Source: Cylindrotheca closterium (lineage: Eukaryota; Bacillariophyta; Bacillariophyceae; Bacillariales; Bacillariaceae). Taken from it: DNA of 64,000 nt. Below the pieces are notes generated by a model, which saw only the letters and a list, made by a program, of their open reading frames with translations, was not told the DNA's origin and made no database searches. How positions within the stretch are numbered: the stretch's first letter is position 1; every line of letters starts with the position of its first letter. Positions 1 through 9,959 of this stretch are shown one piece after another. The DNA is taken from NCBI GenBank assembly GCA_933822405.4, contig CAKOGP040000001.1, forward strand, positions 1,513,647 through 1,577,646, read 5' to 3'. A program made the position numbers and the translations under genes.

Positions 1-361
1 TGAGCCCTTTGAAGGAATCTGGGACACCTTTGTTGATTCTCCGCTTCCCTCCCCCTGTTGATTTTGCTACCATCTCAGATACTACATCCTCGCTTTCACT
101 GCCATGTGTATCCTCGTTCGCAGCACGGCTCGGGGGAGCTTCTTGTGAAACACTGCGATGTCCGTTGCTTCCTGTTTCTCCTCTGTCAACGGAGTTTTGT
201 GATGATGCTGCAAATGATGGAAATTCAGAAGATCCTCTATTCGCTACTACTGATGACCGTATGGGTTCTTCATCTTCCGCAGTACCACGATTTGACGCAT
301 CTTTCTTCGAATTGTCCCGTTTGTCTTTCCTCTTCCGTCTGAAGATCTTTCCTAATTTCAT
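1..361 (-). CDS. 5' end of an unknown gene, truncated by the window edge
   Basis: An open frame on the minus strand starts with ATG at 359-361 and runs without a stop to base 1, giving about 120 residues. It begins MKLGKIFRRKRKDKRD, so the N-terminus is strongly basic and could be a nuclear localisation signal (inference). The rest is rich in Ser, Glu, Asp and Asn, as in a disordered region, and ends in a Gly/Lys/Arg stretch. I recognise no domain and the functional part presumably lies outside the window. The plus-strand frame over the same bases is Ser/Pro/Leu-rich shadow. Confidence is moderate because only the N-terminus is visible. Confidence 0.5.
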   Translation of the reverse strand, partial: MKLGKIFRRKRKDKRDNSKKDASNRGTAEDEEPIRSSVVANRGSSEFPSFAASSQNSVDRGETGSNGHRSVSQEAPPSRAANEDTHGSESEDVVSEMVAKSTGGGKRRINKGVPDSFKGL

Positions 362-895
362 TTTGATTCCAATACAAGCAGTCAAAGAGAGCCAACAAAC
401 TCTGCTTTGTGTGGGATTTTGGTCTGCTTTCGACGATCCAAATTCGAACCTTCAATGTAAGACCTTTTCACTTTGCGTTCATTCCTCGAATCTAAACTAA
501 TATCGCTTCCAGATGCCAGATACTAGAGTACAAGCTCCTTTGAATACCTAGGCAAGCTGCTGTCGAGGTGCTGAGAGTTGGTTCCGCTTGCTATCGTTGG
601 AATATCCTACGACCAAAAGTACTAGGAAATACTACGGACAGACTGCAGCCGATCATTATTAATTGTGACTCTTTCATTTTTTGTCTACGCGCTTTCATAC
701 GTAGTTTCAGTACGGTATTTAAGGCTACCAAAATGTCTTCGAGCGAGTCGATTGTAAATTAGGATCGCATACTCGTCACTTGATCAATCACGAAGCCAAA
801 CATAGGTAGGTTCTGTAAAGTTTACCTCACAAATAGTAGGTACAAAGATATTATAAGGCTTCCCAGATTACACTAGTAGAAGATTCATGAATCTT
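362..895. other. Intergenic, no gene seen
   Basis: These 534 bases lie between the start of the partial minus-strand gene and the 3' end of the TSUP transporter. Only short frames without recognisable features occur. The right end carries the palindrome at 875-900. Confidence 0.6.
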
Positions 896-900
896 CTACT
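875..900. repeat. 26-bp perfect palindrome over the TSUP stop codon
   Basis: The 26 bases centred between 887 and 888 equal their own reverse complement. On the minus-strand transcript they cover the stop codon (896-898) and the first 3'-UTR bases, so the RNA could fold into a 10-12 bp stem with a 4-6 base loop. The pairing is seen directly; any role is inference. Confidence 0.8.
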
Positions 901-1783
901 TGAGCAGAGTTCGAGTCCCAAGAACCAGCATTAAGGAAGAGAACCCCCACCTCAGTTGCGTCTCGTCGATAGATGAACCGAGTCGCCCACCCAAGTAAGC
1001 ACCGATGAAGGCACCAACAGCAAGTCCTGGAGCTGTCCGCATGCATACAAATCCCTTTTGGTAGTTCGCGTACGTACCTGACATTGCGGGCAGAACCATG
1101 GCACATAGACTTGTTCCCAAGGCTGCATAATGGTCCATATCTGTAAACACAGTCAAGGCTGGAACAACGATAGCGCCGCCCCCAACACCAAACAAACCAG
1201 ATGCGAATCCAGAAAAGCAGCCAATAAGAGCCGGTACATAGAGCCGTGCCGCCGTGTTCTCCTTATCTGCCGTTTCTCCCGCAGTTTTTTTGGATCCTGC
1301 TTCCATGAAATATGTTTTGGCCTGTACCAGGGGGGCAACTCCAATCATCAACATACCAAGTGACTTCTTTAGCATTTTTTCAGGCATGGCAGACATTGCC
1401 CTTACTCCGAATCTTGCAGTCACAATTCCCGTGCATGCAATGGCAGCAGCAGCTTCCAAGTCCACGTGACCTGAATATCCAAGCGCACCGGCCAGACCAG
1501 TTGTTGTGATAGCAAATAAGGAGCTTCCATGCGCCTGATGCTGTGATAATCGCAGTAGCCTGGAGGTCATCAGAGGTATCATGATGAACCCTCCGCCCAA
1601 CCCCGCAAGCGATCCGAGCGCACCTGCACCTACACCGATTCCCATTCCTTTCACGAACGCATTGTCCGGACCACCTCCAGAACTTGATCCACTGACATTG
1701 GAGTCCAATCGTCTTGATGTTTTCCTGAGATGAACCCTGACATGTTTGTTTAGACGGCGTAATCGTGGCAACATCATTGACAT
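896..1783 (-). CDS. TauE/SafE (TSUP) family membrane transporter
   Basis: A single-exon 295-residue protein of the TSUP/TauE-SafE family (formerly DUF81), members of which export sulfite or sulfonates and related anions. The two diagnostic half-repeats are visible: a glycine-rich segment GSLAGLGGGFIMIPLM near residues 57-72 and a second, SGLFGVGGGAIVVPAL, near residue 200. Each is followed by hydrophobic helices. A basic N-terminus of about 35 residues (R/K-rich, no acid before the first Asp) could be an organelle-targeting extension. The length fits compact family members. Substrate cannot be read from sequence. Its stop codon lies inside a perfect 26-bp palindrome. It is divergent from the RPA49 gene. 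Confidence 0.85.
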   Translation of the reverse strand: MSMMLPRLRRLNKHVRVHLRKTSRRLDSNVSGSSSGGGPDNAFVKGMGIGVGAGALGSLAGLGGGFIMIPLMTSRLLRLSQHQAHGSSLFAITTTGLAGALGYSGHVDLEAAAAIACTGIVTARFGVRAMSAMPEKMLKKSLGMLMIGVAPLVQAKTYFMEAGSKKTAGETADKENTAARLYVPALIGCFSGFASGLFGVGGGAIVVPALTVFTDMDHYAALGTSLCAMVLPAMSGTYANYQKGFVCMRTAPGLAVGAFIGAYLGGRLGSSIDETQLRWGFSSLMLVLGTRTLLK

Positions 1784-1943
1784 TCCAAGATAGTGACGTT
1801 TCTTCGATCAATCTTCGCATCTTTTTTTGTTCTCATCTACGACTCGTATGACTGAGCAATTTATCAGGTTATGATACTCACATTCACAAATCCATCAGGT
1901 TTTGTACAGAAAACATGCAAGCAATACACGAAAGCAACAAACC

Positions 1944-3266
1944 ATGACCAAGCAAAAAGTCAGCGTCCGCGTCGAAGACACTAATGCAGTCGACGAACCA
2001 GTTGTAGTATCCTTCCCTTCTGGTTTACCAGAGTCGATACATAGCGGAGGTTCAGACAATGTGGCGCCGAAATTCTCCTGGCAGAAAAAATATGAGAAGT
2101 TATCCTCCAGTCGCAAGATTGTCGGAAAAGATAAGCACTGCATATACACTGCATCAGCGAAAGGATCTCTGTTTGACGATCGTCGCACGAAACTTTGCGT
2201 GGGAGTATACGACAAAAAGAAAGGAGTTCTTGTGCTTAAGCAAGCGGCAACAAAAGGGACCGTCTTTGCTTTGGAGCAAACAGTTCCATCTTACTTGGAG
2301 CACAATAAAGTAATCAAAACACGCACCATCGAGGATGTTCTTTCATATGGAACAAATGTTTACGAAGATTTTGGAAGCTCCAAAAAGCGCAAGGTTCTGA
2401 GGTCTCAAGCTGCTAACAGGGTTGAAATCGATCATGTGTTTGGTGCAGGTCAAGGCAGTGCAGTTGTTGACAAGGTCATGAAGGGTGAAGCGATGAGTGA
2501 GAGCAACAGAAAAGCAGTCGAAGCAAGCAAGAAGGGGGACAAAGATCATAATCTGGCTCAAGAAATTGCTTTTGAAACCCTTCGTCGCAACTTTCTTCCT
2601 CCTTACAATGAGCTTGCTGTGAAACCGAACAAAGTGTATGAGGCAAAGGAAATTGCCGGTGAAACGGCATGGTCGAAAATCTATAACACGGTGCACTACT
2701 GCACTCACCAAGCGGATGTTACCAGTGCTATCGAAGAGTGCCTTGGGGACAAGGAAAAAGCATGGCACGACTGTACACTGAAACTCGTCCGAGAGATTAC
2801 ACCAGATTCAAACAATGCTGGGCATAGATACGCATGCACCATTCTATTGAATCACCTTATCAACTTTTTTATTGCAAACAATAGAAGAAAATCTATTGCT
2901 CCAATCGACGAAAAGAGCTCCTCGCACTTTGGCATCCCCAATGAAGTTGCATCGAAGTTCCTGGAGCTTTTCACAACTGAAATGCAAAATAAGAGTGGCA
3001 AATTTTCGTACGCAATGTCCAAGACAGACAAAGACAAGTGTATTGTCCACGCACTTGTACTTTACATGATCGCCCATGGACCATCAATGAAAATTGGCAA
3101 TGTGAAAAAGATTGCAGACGACATGAAAGTTCCTCTCAACGACTGCGGTAACATGTTACGGCTAGCTGGTTGCACAGTTGCAAAGAAGGGTCCGATAATG
3201 AGTGCTATATTGAAGACACCGTTGACCTTCCCACCACCGAAGCGTGGCGGTCCTCGTGGACGATAA
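1944..3266 (+). CDS. DNA-directed RNA polymerase I subunit A49 (RPA49/POLR1E)
   Basis: A single-exon protein of about 440 residues matching the A49 subunit of RNA polymerase I, which stabilises the enzyme and aids initiation and elongation of rRNA transcription in the nucleolus. The N-terminal dimerisation domain shows VSFPSGLPES and IVGKDKHCIYTASAKGSLFD. The linker has the typical FGSSKKRKVLRSQAANRVEID segment shape, and the C-terminal half fits the tandem winged-helix region. The tail ends in a Gly/Arg/Pro run. An in-frame ATG at 1902 exists, but I prefer 1944 because MTKQKVSVRVED begins the conserved-looking part and the 14 upstream residues look like UTR. Confidence 0.85.
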   Translation: MTKQKVSVRVEDTNAVDEPVVVSFPSGLPESIHSGGSDNVAPKFSWQKKYEKLSSSRKIVGKDKHCIYTASAKGSLFDDRRTKLCVGVYDKKKGVLVLKQAATKGTVFALEQTVPSYLEHNKVIKTRTIEDVLSYGTNVYEDFGSSKKRKVLRSQAANRVEIDHVFGAGQGSAVVDKVMKGEAMSESNRKAVEASKKGDKDHNLAQEIAFETLRRNFLPPYNELAVKPNKVYEAKEIAGETAWSKIYNTVHYCTHQADVTSAIEECLGDKEKAWHDCTLKLVREITPDSNNAGHRYACTILLNHLINFFIANNRRKSIAPIDEKSSSHFGIPNEVASKFLELFTTEMQNKSGKFSYAMSKTDKDKCIVHALVLYMIAHGPSMKIGNVKKIADDMKVPLNDCGNMLRLAGCTVAKKGPIMSAILKTPLTFPPPKRGGPRGR

Positions 3267-3510
3267 TCATAATTGAGACAAGTAATTTGTTTTATTATTA
3301 TTTCTTTGATATTTATTATGATGATACGAACATATAAAGTCAATTGACATGATGAAATCTGCGGAAATCCGGCAGAATATGCATGTACATTTGCGGTACA
3401 CTTGACTACCTCATGCGCGTCACTTTCTTCCCAACTGTGACATGGACATGAGGGTTTCTTGTGTGATACTGATTATAAACTGGTACGAATGATGATTTGC
3501 CCCTTCTTTT

Positions 3511-5129
3511 TTACAATTCGGTTGGATTCGTTTTCTGTGGTGAAGCATTGGCAGAGTTACTACCATCCCCTCGTGGAGACGATGCCATTGGTGGCATGTA
3601 TCCAGGAGCGCCAGCAGGATAGTCGCTGGAGGCTTCATTTTCTTTCTGTGTGGAATCTGAAGGATCAGACCCCTTCGCATCTCCGCCGGGCGATGCCTCA
3701 ACTCCAGAACTACCACCTGTCCTTCCTGCAATGGACCCTTGACCTTGGTGCATTGGTGCGCCATGTCTTGGAGGAGGATAGTGGGGATGATAGTATGGAT
3801 GTGGAGGGGGCATGTGAGGATGCGAAGGGTGAGGAGGGTGGTACATGTATTGGCCACCCTCAGGAGCTACGCCAGGCGGTGCGTGGTGTTGCCCATGTTG
3901 ACCCTGCGCTACTTGTGGTGGTGGTGGTGGGTACGGGTATGCTCCGGTGCCCGGAGAATGTGGTGGGTATGGTTGGTGCATAGATGGATGATGGCCGTAT
4001 GGAGGAGGTGGGGGATGACCAGAAGTTGCTTGGTTATAAGGACCGGTTGGCCACTGTGAAGCAGGTAACGACTGTTGGCTTGGGAGAGTTCCCATTGATT
4101 GCATCATTTGCACCTGCTGAAGGGCAGCTTGAATCAATTTCTGTATTTGGCAATGGGAAATCATTGGGGTGAGTTTGCATCATCACAATCATTGAAGGAT
4201 GATATCCACAGGCCATCAATCTTATCACTTACGTCTTTTCCATGCTGTTGAAACTTCCTCTGGATAGTAGAATACCAGTGGTTCTTAACGTCGTTATCGG
4301 ATCGGCCTGGAAGCTGCTTGGAAATGTTTGCCCATCGATTTCCGTGATGCTCGTGCATAGCTATCAAGATTGCTTCTTCATCGTCAGTCCATTCCCCCTT
4401 TTTCAATTCTGGATCTAAATGGTTCACAAAGCGTTCCCTGCATTGTTTCCCTTGTCGCCCAGGCAAGTGAGCGGCAATCTTCGCCCACTTTCTTCCGTAT
4501 TGCTGACGCTTTTCCCGGAGAATAGCATCTTCTTCAGCTGTCCATGAACCTTTCCCCTTGATCACAGGTGGATTTGTGATCGTCTGCCAATTGGTGAGAC
4601 AGTCAATGGCTGTTTTATTCTCAAAGTTGGCAGCAACTTCATTCCAACGTGGTGCAGCTATGAAAAGTGTTGTGAGAAAAGTATTCCTCATCAACTAAAA
4701 AGAGACTTGAGATAACTTACTGTCTTTGTAATGCTCTACGAGCTTTTTCAAAAGCTCAATTTCATCAGGTGTCCATTTCCCCGAACCATCGTTATCTTTG
4801 GAGGTAGACTTTTGCTTCTTTGCTGACTGGCCATCGGAATCTCCATCGTCTTCGCCCTCCTCCTCGTCATAGTCATCATCTCCATCGTCTTTTGGAGTTG
4901 GCGATGATGCCTTGGCCTCCTTTTTTTGACTGAGGGCCATGTACCGCTTCAGACACTGCACAGGTGTCTTTTCTGGCACCTCCTTTGCAATTTCGTCCCA
5001 ATCTTCGTCCTCCTCGGCATCAGCATCTCTTCGATTCTGATCATCTTGAACAGCCTTCAAAAGAGCTTCATCCTCTTCTGGAGTCCAATAACTTTTGCCT
5101 TTTTTTACGTCTCCGCTTTTTCGTTTCAT
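3511..5129 (-). CDS. Multi-SANT/Myb-domain transcription factor
   Basis: Three exons (5129..4721, 4657..4233, 4140..3511) with GT-AG introns of 63 and 92 bases give 487 residues. In order: a SANT domain (SYWTPEEDEALLKAV) near residues 13-65; an acidic linker; a second SANT domain (KWTPDEIELLKKLV) interrupted by intron 1; then two canonical Myb repeats, GSWTAEEDAILREKRQQYG and GEWTDDEEAILIAMHEHHG, with the W-spaced helices and NDVKNHWYSTIQRK of R3. The C-terminal 200 residues are Pro/His/Gln/Gly-rich, like an activation or phase-separating region. The paired Myb repeats predict DNA binding in the nucleus. Target genes are unknown. It converges with RPA49. Confidence 0.85.
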
Positions 5130-5512
5130 TTTTATGAACAGATATGAATATTTATGAATGGACTATTATGAAGACAAGACCGCTAAGGAGGAACCCAATA
5201 AAGAGATGTATAGTACAAAAAAAGACAATGATCTGATGGGTCACCGGCTTTTTTCGAGTGCTGTGCCAAAGCTGTTCCGAAAACTAAAATTGGACGATAG
5301 ATGGGCAATTCGAGGGGCCACCGAATGGTTCAGCGAGATAACTGGAGTAGGTGCAGATGACTTTGAGCTATGATGTATTGCCTATAGTCGCTCTCTGGAA
5401 GCAGATCTACCTTGTTTGACATTGAGTTTGGAAGTTCAGAGGCGTCGGCCTGGCGCAACCGTCGACCAGTGGAAACCGTTGAGGTAACGTTGAGAATTGA
5501 AAATTATATTTT

Positions 5513-5776
5513 TAGTCTTTTAACGTTAAAACAGTCACGCACGAAGAACGTTCTACGACTTTGTTAGCTCGCAGTTGGCAGTTGGTTCTTCTCCTCGCCA
5601 CATCATTGATGCGCCATTTGTTTGTTTGCGACTTTTTTTNNNNNNNNNNTAGTCTTTTAACGTTAAAACAGTCACGCACGAAGAACGTTCTACGACTTTG
5701 TTAGCTCGCAGTTGGCAGTTGGTTCTTCTCCTCGCCACATCATTGATGCGCCATTTGTTTGTTTGCGACTTTTTTT
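5513..5776. repeat. 127-bp perfect direct repeat flanking an N gap
   Basis: Bases 5513-5639 and 5650-5776 are identical over 127 positions and are separated only by ten Ns. This pattern is expected when two contigs overlap but were scaffolded without merging, so the true genome probably has one copy. A real tandem duplication cannot be excluded. Confidence 0.85.
5640..5649. other. Assembly gap (10 N)
   Basis: Ten consecutive Ns, the conventional length for a gap of unknown or negative size. Confidence 0.95.
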
Positions 5777-6400
5777 TCGTATCTTTCGCATCAAAAGCCA
5801 CCCGACGAGATCACCACAAAGAAACCGAAGAATATGATAAAAATAATCTGTAAGAGTATACAATTGCTCCCTATTAATTGTACGATACTAGCGATGTTAT
5901 CGTCAAATTCCTTTTTCTAGTTTGGATCTTGGTAATTTTGCTCATTTGAGCAAATATTTTTGCTTTCTTGTTTTAGATACAATAGCGGAATGATAAGGCA
6001 TTGGCTTGTGCTGCGGGTGAACGTACTGATTCAAGATGACCTAGTTTCGGCAGAACCACTGCTAGACCTTGTTCTTCCCGTGAAGATCGTGCAACAGGTT
6101 TGCAAGGTTTGGAAGGAGCATCAGCAGGTCCATTCGTTCCCACTCCATGATCATGGTGCAAGGTGGGATTTGAAAAACGCATTGCTACTTGCACGCCTAG
6201 AGGAACGCCATTCGCAGCCGGCGCATGATCGTGCCGGTAGTTGCAGGCGATGGTAAAACTGCTGGTGCAAATTAAACATTCTCTATTTCTATCTTTCGAA
6301 TCGTGTGAATCAGTCCATCAACCTAACTTCCAACTCAACCACCCACATGGGCGTCTACATGTGTACTGCACGGTAAGATACATGAAATCCTTCCATCAAT
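5777..6400. other. Intergenic, no convincing gene
   Basis: Between the gap and the 3' end of the next minus-strand gene. Short frames exist on both strands around 5960-6256, but neither shows a domain, a signal or a plausible splice continuation. Confidence 0.5.
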
Positions 6401-7270
6401 TTACATTGTTTCTGCCTTGTTATTTGGGTTGTCCACTGCCATATCAGATAGCTTGTGAATCAGCCGGATTGCTGGCCTACCATGATGCACACTGACAACT
6501 TCAAACTTGTGATCGATTCCTAACCACTGCAACGGACGCTGCACGTTCATATCTGCAAATAGTGATAGATCGTTCATTTCACACTCTGGCACAACAATCA
6601 ATGATCCTGTATCACTCTCGTCTTCTTGGACAAGCTGCGTTATTTCATTCCAACAAGTTGAAAATAGACTGTCATGTTTTTCAATGGCACCCTTCCCAAC
6701 TCCAGTCACTACATGGAATCGAGAACAAACTAGCATTCGTCTTCCTTCTTCCAAGAAATGAAGATCGTTTTCGTCGTCTTTTGTTCGTTCATCGACTGGA
6801 ATCTCAATCAGTGATTGTTGCATGCTGTCCAAAAAGCCAGCCAGAACCTCCCGATCACTTTCATCTGTTGGGATGCCCTCCAAGCGCTTCCAGGGACTTG
6901 TGTTCTCGTTGAATTCAAAGGCATCTGAAGCTTCACTCTTTTTAACATAATCGCTGGCAGCAACATCGGGTGTATCTGCCATAATTGTACTAAACAATGG
7001 CTTCCATTCCTCGTTGGACTCGAAAAAGAATTCCATTGCTCCTTCCTCATCAATCACGTTCTTGTTGGGACTCAATGCACTCTTGCCATAGGACTTTTTC
7101 AATGGTTCTTTGTCATTGCGTTCATCGTCAGATTTTCCAAATCCCTTTCCGGCAGATATAGAGGATGTGGGTGACGCTTGTGAAATCGGTTGCTTGGTCA
7201 AGAGATCAAGGTGCACAAAAGCTTTCGATTGAAGTATACAGCATGAAAGTAGAAGCAACAATTCCATCAT
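6401..7270 (-). CDS. Predicted plastid-targeted protein of unknown function
   Basis: The frame opens at 7402, but the ATG at 7270 is the likely start because it begins MMELLLLLSCCILQSKAFVH: a short hydrophobic signal followed by a K-A-F junction, resembling the diatom plastid presequence. This gives 289 residues. After a Ser/Lys-rich linker the mature part is acidic and soluble. It contains the stretches MEFFFESNEEWKPLFSTIM and LAGFLDSMQQSLIEIP, and a C-terminal domain with TGSLIVVPECEMNDL and QWLGIDHKFEVVSVHHG. I do not recognise the family. It is divergent from the calpain-like gene, with a repeat-rich spacer between them. Confidence 0.65.
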   Translation of the reverse strand: MMELLLLLSCCILQSKAFVHLDLLTKQPISQASPTSSISAGKGFGKSDDERNDKEPLKKSYGKSALSPNKNVIDEEGAMEFFFESNEEWKPLFSTIMADTPDVAASDYVKKSEASDAFEFNENTSPWKRLEGIPTDESDREVLAGFLDSMQQSLIEIPVDERTKDDENDLHFLEEGRRMLVCSRFHVVTGVGKGAIEKHDSLFSTCWNEITQLVQEDESDTGSLIVVPECEMNDLSLFADMNVQRPLQWLGIDHKFEVVSVHHGRPAIRLIHKLSDMAVDNPNNKAETM

Positions 7271-7379
7271 GTACTCGGTTGATAATGCCGTCACCGGTAG
7301 TGGATGATGGATAATTGGAAAGTTCTTTATGCAAGATGCAGACCAAGGGCGGATGACAGACCGAATAAATCCGTCCTTG

Positions 7380-7475
7380 AAACCTTTCACTTTTGCTTTC
7401 ACCTGTGACCTTTACTTTGACCTAGAACCTTGACCTTACCTTCAACCTCAACCGTCGAACCGTGAACCTCAAACC
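7380..7475. repeat. Degenerate ACCTT/ACCTC direct-repeat tract
   Basis: About ten spaced copies of a 5-6 base core (ACCTTT, ACCTGT, ACCTTG, ACCTCA) occur within 96 bases, between the divergent starts of the plastid-type gene and the calpain gene. Either a degenerate microsatellite or an array of binding sites; the sequence cannot decide. Confidence 0.45.
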
Positions 7476-7770
7476 ACACTGAACATAACACTGTAGGACA
7501 ACTGCATGAGGATAGGGAAAGAAAGAAGAAGACAAAACTAAGTATCTCCTTTGTCTGCACTATATTGAGGAGGTAAGGAGTTAGTGTAGGTGCAAATGCT
7601 GTTTGTGGTGCAAGTGTAGTCGCTCAAATCAAAGAACGGTCGCCGGACGCACTGTCATCAGATATAATGACCCAACGATGTTGGATAACCGGATTTCGTC
7701 AAGTCTTCCAACCTCCCCACCCCAGCACATCTGAAAATCAATAGCAATTTGCAAGTAGCTTAGTTCGAAA

Positions 7771-9413
7771 ATGAGAGGTTTGATCGAACGCCACAAATCT
7801 CGCAGGGTCGCTCGGCGTCCCCAATTGCCCCCGCCGGAAGAAGAGGAGGATCCTTGGGCAGATGTCGACGCTTCGAAGTGGAGATTGAATGAGTATCAAT
7901 TTGACAGTACCTACACTGGAGATACTTTGGGAAAGGAAAAGGACATTGAAGGATCCATCGAGTATGGAATGAAGAAGTTCAAAAAGAACCCAAAGAAATA
8001 TGTTGCCATGTTGTACCAATCTAACTTGCTTAAGCGTCCTGTGGAGAAACAAAAGTATACCTACATCTACCGCAAAGGAACAACCGGCTTCAAACCAGTG
8101 GGAGTTCACGACAAGGGTTGGATGACTCTTCTTGTCAACGACTATGAACAGCTGAAGCCCCTGCCGGACAATGAACTCCCTGAAGAGTTCAGAGATCAGT
8201 GGACTGACAGCATGACCTACCAAGGCATAAAACTTCACACTCCAGAAAGGTTAGTCTTATCGTTTACGATTGTATAACGAGGATCTCTGTGTGTATCTTT
8301 CTAACTCCTTCTTTTTTAAATAGACGTCCTTTGATGCCTGGACGTGGGATGGGAGTCTGTGATATGCCCAACATTAAAGTTATTAACGATGTGGATCCTT
8401 CCGATATTGCGCAAGGTCACGTTGGTGATTGTTGGATGCTTTCGGGAATCAGTTCTCTGGCTGAATTCGATGGTGCCATCAAGAGATGCTTTCGAAAGAC
8501 ACCCAATCTTGACCAAATGCCAATGGATTCACCCAACAAGTATATCATCAGTCTATGGGATTTGGAGACATGGGAAGAAAAGGATTATGAGATTGATGAG
8601 CGTTTGCCTGCCAATCCTGGTGAAGGTGGACTGTTGCTGGGCGCCAAACCATCAGATGATGGCGAGCTATGGGTCTGTTACTTGGAAAAGGCCCTTTCCA
8701 TTCACTGTGGAGGTTGGGATAAGATTGTTGGTGGACAGTGCACACACTGCTGGTCCATGCTCACTGGGTGCAAATACCAGTACACCATCAAGAAGAATCC
8801 AAAGACTAAACTCTTTGCCTGCTACGGAAAGTATGTTCCAAAGGAACGAAGGTGGCTAGACCACAAGAATTCACCTCACGATGGTGACAAGCGACGATGG
8901 AAAATCGCATGGCCAGAGGCTGGTGGTGGTGGTACCAAGGAACTGACCCAAGAAGAGCTTTTCATGAGAATGTGCGCTTGGGGTAAGTATACTGTAGCTA
9001 TTATGCAGCCTCGACTATTGAATATCAAAAGCTTGGTAAAACTTATGATTTATCCAACTTATTTCTCTTCAGACGATAACAACTACATTGTGGCCGCAGG
9101 ATGTTCCGATGGCAAGGGTGATGCAGGGTTGGTTGATAACCACGCATACTCTGTGATCGAGTGTTTGAATGACGTCGCAGGAACGCCCATCGATATGATG
9201 AAGGTCCGCAACCCATGGGGTGAAGGAGAAATCGAAGATGGTGAATTTGACGACGATGGTCCAGGTTGGGAAAAATATCCACAGATTAAGGCAGAATTGA
9301 ACCCAGTAGTTGCTGATGATGGTATATTCTGGGTGAACAAGAAAGAATTCTTTGAGTTCTTTGGTACCATCTTTGTCAGCGCATCCGATATGACAAGGTT
9401 CTTGGAGGATTAA
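7771..9413 (+). CDS. Calpain-family cysteine protease
   Basis: Three exons (7771..8249, 8324..8982, 9073..9413) with introns of 74 and 90 bases give 492 residues. The papain-like calpain core is recognisable by its triad: Cys in GHVGDCWM near residue 196, His in DNHAYSV near 402 and Asn in RNPWG near 424. There is no EF-hand, C2-like domain or membrane segment, so this is a minimal atypical calpain, probably cytosolic. The second intron happens to be open in frame, so an unspliced reading would add about 30 residues inside the catalytic domain; splicing restores a compact CAWDDNNYIVAAG joint. The N-terminal 100 residues are charged. Confidence 0.85.
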
Positions 9414-9959
9414 GTACGAACACTTTACATACCCTACCAACGATAGACTTGGCCAATATATAAAAAAGTATAGCGTCACTAGATATACTTTTGTACCCTC
9501 CAAGAAGTTTGGAGGAGTAGTCCTTGCAGTTGCTTGCCTATTGGAAAGAAAAACAGCGATCACTGTAAATTGTGGAAGGAAAGCAAATGGGAGTGAAGAA
9601 GAAAGAAACAAAGAAATCAAGAAAATGAAGTTTGTGACCTTCAGAGAGAGAAAGGTCACAAATGTAGTGAGCTCGACATCCTTCAACGCCCCATGGCATA
9701 CAGAAAAGATTTTCTACCTCAACCAAATGACATGTTCAGATATATGATTATTACTGTAGTCTCTGCGCGCGGCAAAAGCAACAAGGTGCAAAGGGTTGAA
9801 CAGAAAAAAGAATCAATCCAAAGTTCACAACTCGAATTAGAGAGAAAGGCAAGAAGAGATCGGCAAGAAGGAAGGTGCAACAGCAACAGGAGTCAGGAAA
9901 GAGATATTGCTCGCATGGGTAGTGAAAGAAGCTGCTCGTATTCCACTGCAACAACAAAC
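9414..9959. other. Convergent 3' intergenic region
   Basis: These 546 bases separate the 3' ends of the calpain and U2AF65 genes. A small inverted repeat (CCTCCAA...TTGGAGG, about 9497-9515) follows the calpain stop. The rest is A-rich and shows no gene. Confidence 0.5.

Noticed and set aside
9..500. Plus-strand open frame at the left edge
   Set aside because: Ser/Leu/Pro-rich without features; the opposite strand gives a better gene start (MKLGKIFRRKRK) with open frame to the edge.
5158..5373. 71-residue plus-strand frame next to the Myb gene start
   Set aside because: Starts 29 bases from the divergent Myb ATG, has no domain or splice continuation, and probably overlaps its 5' UTR.
5553..5801. 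Minus-strand frame across the N gap
   Set aside because: It is the same short peptide twice, created by the duplicated contig ends.
5960..6256. Overlapping frames on both strands
   Set aside because: Neither has a recognisable domain, signal or intron borders that extend it.
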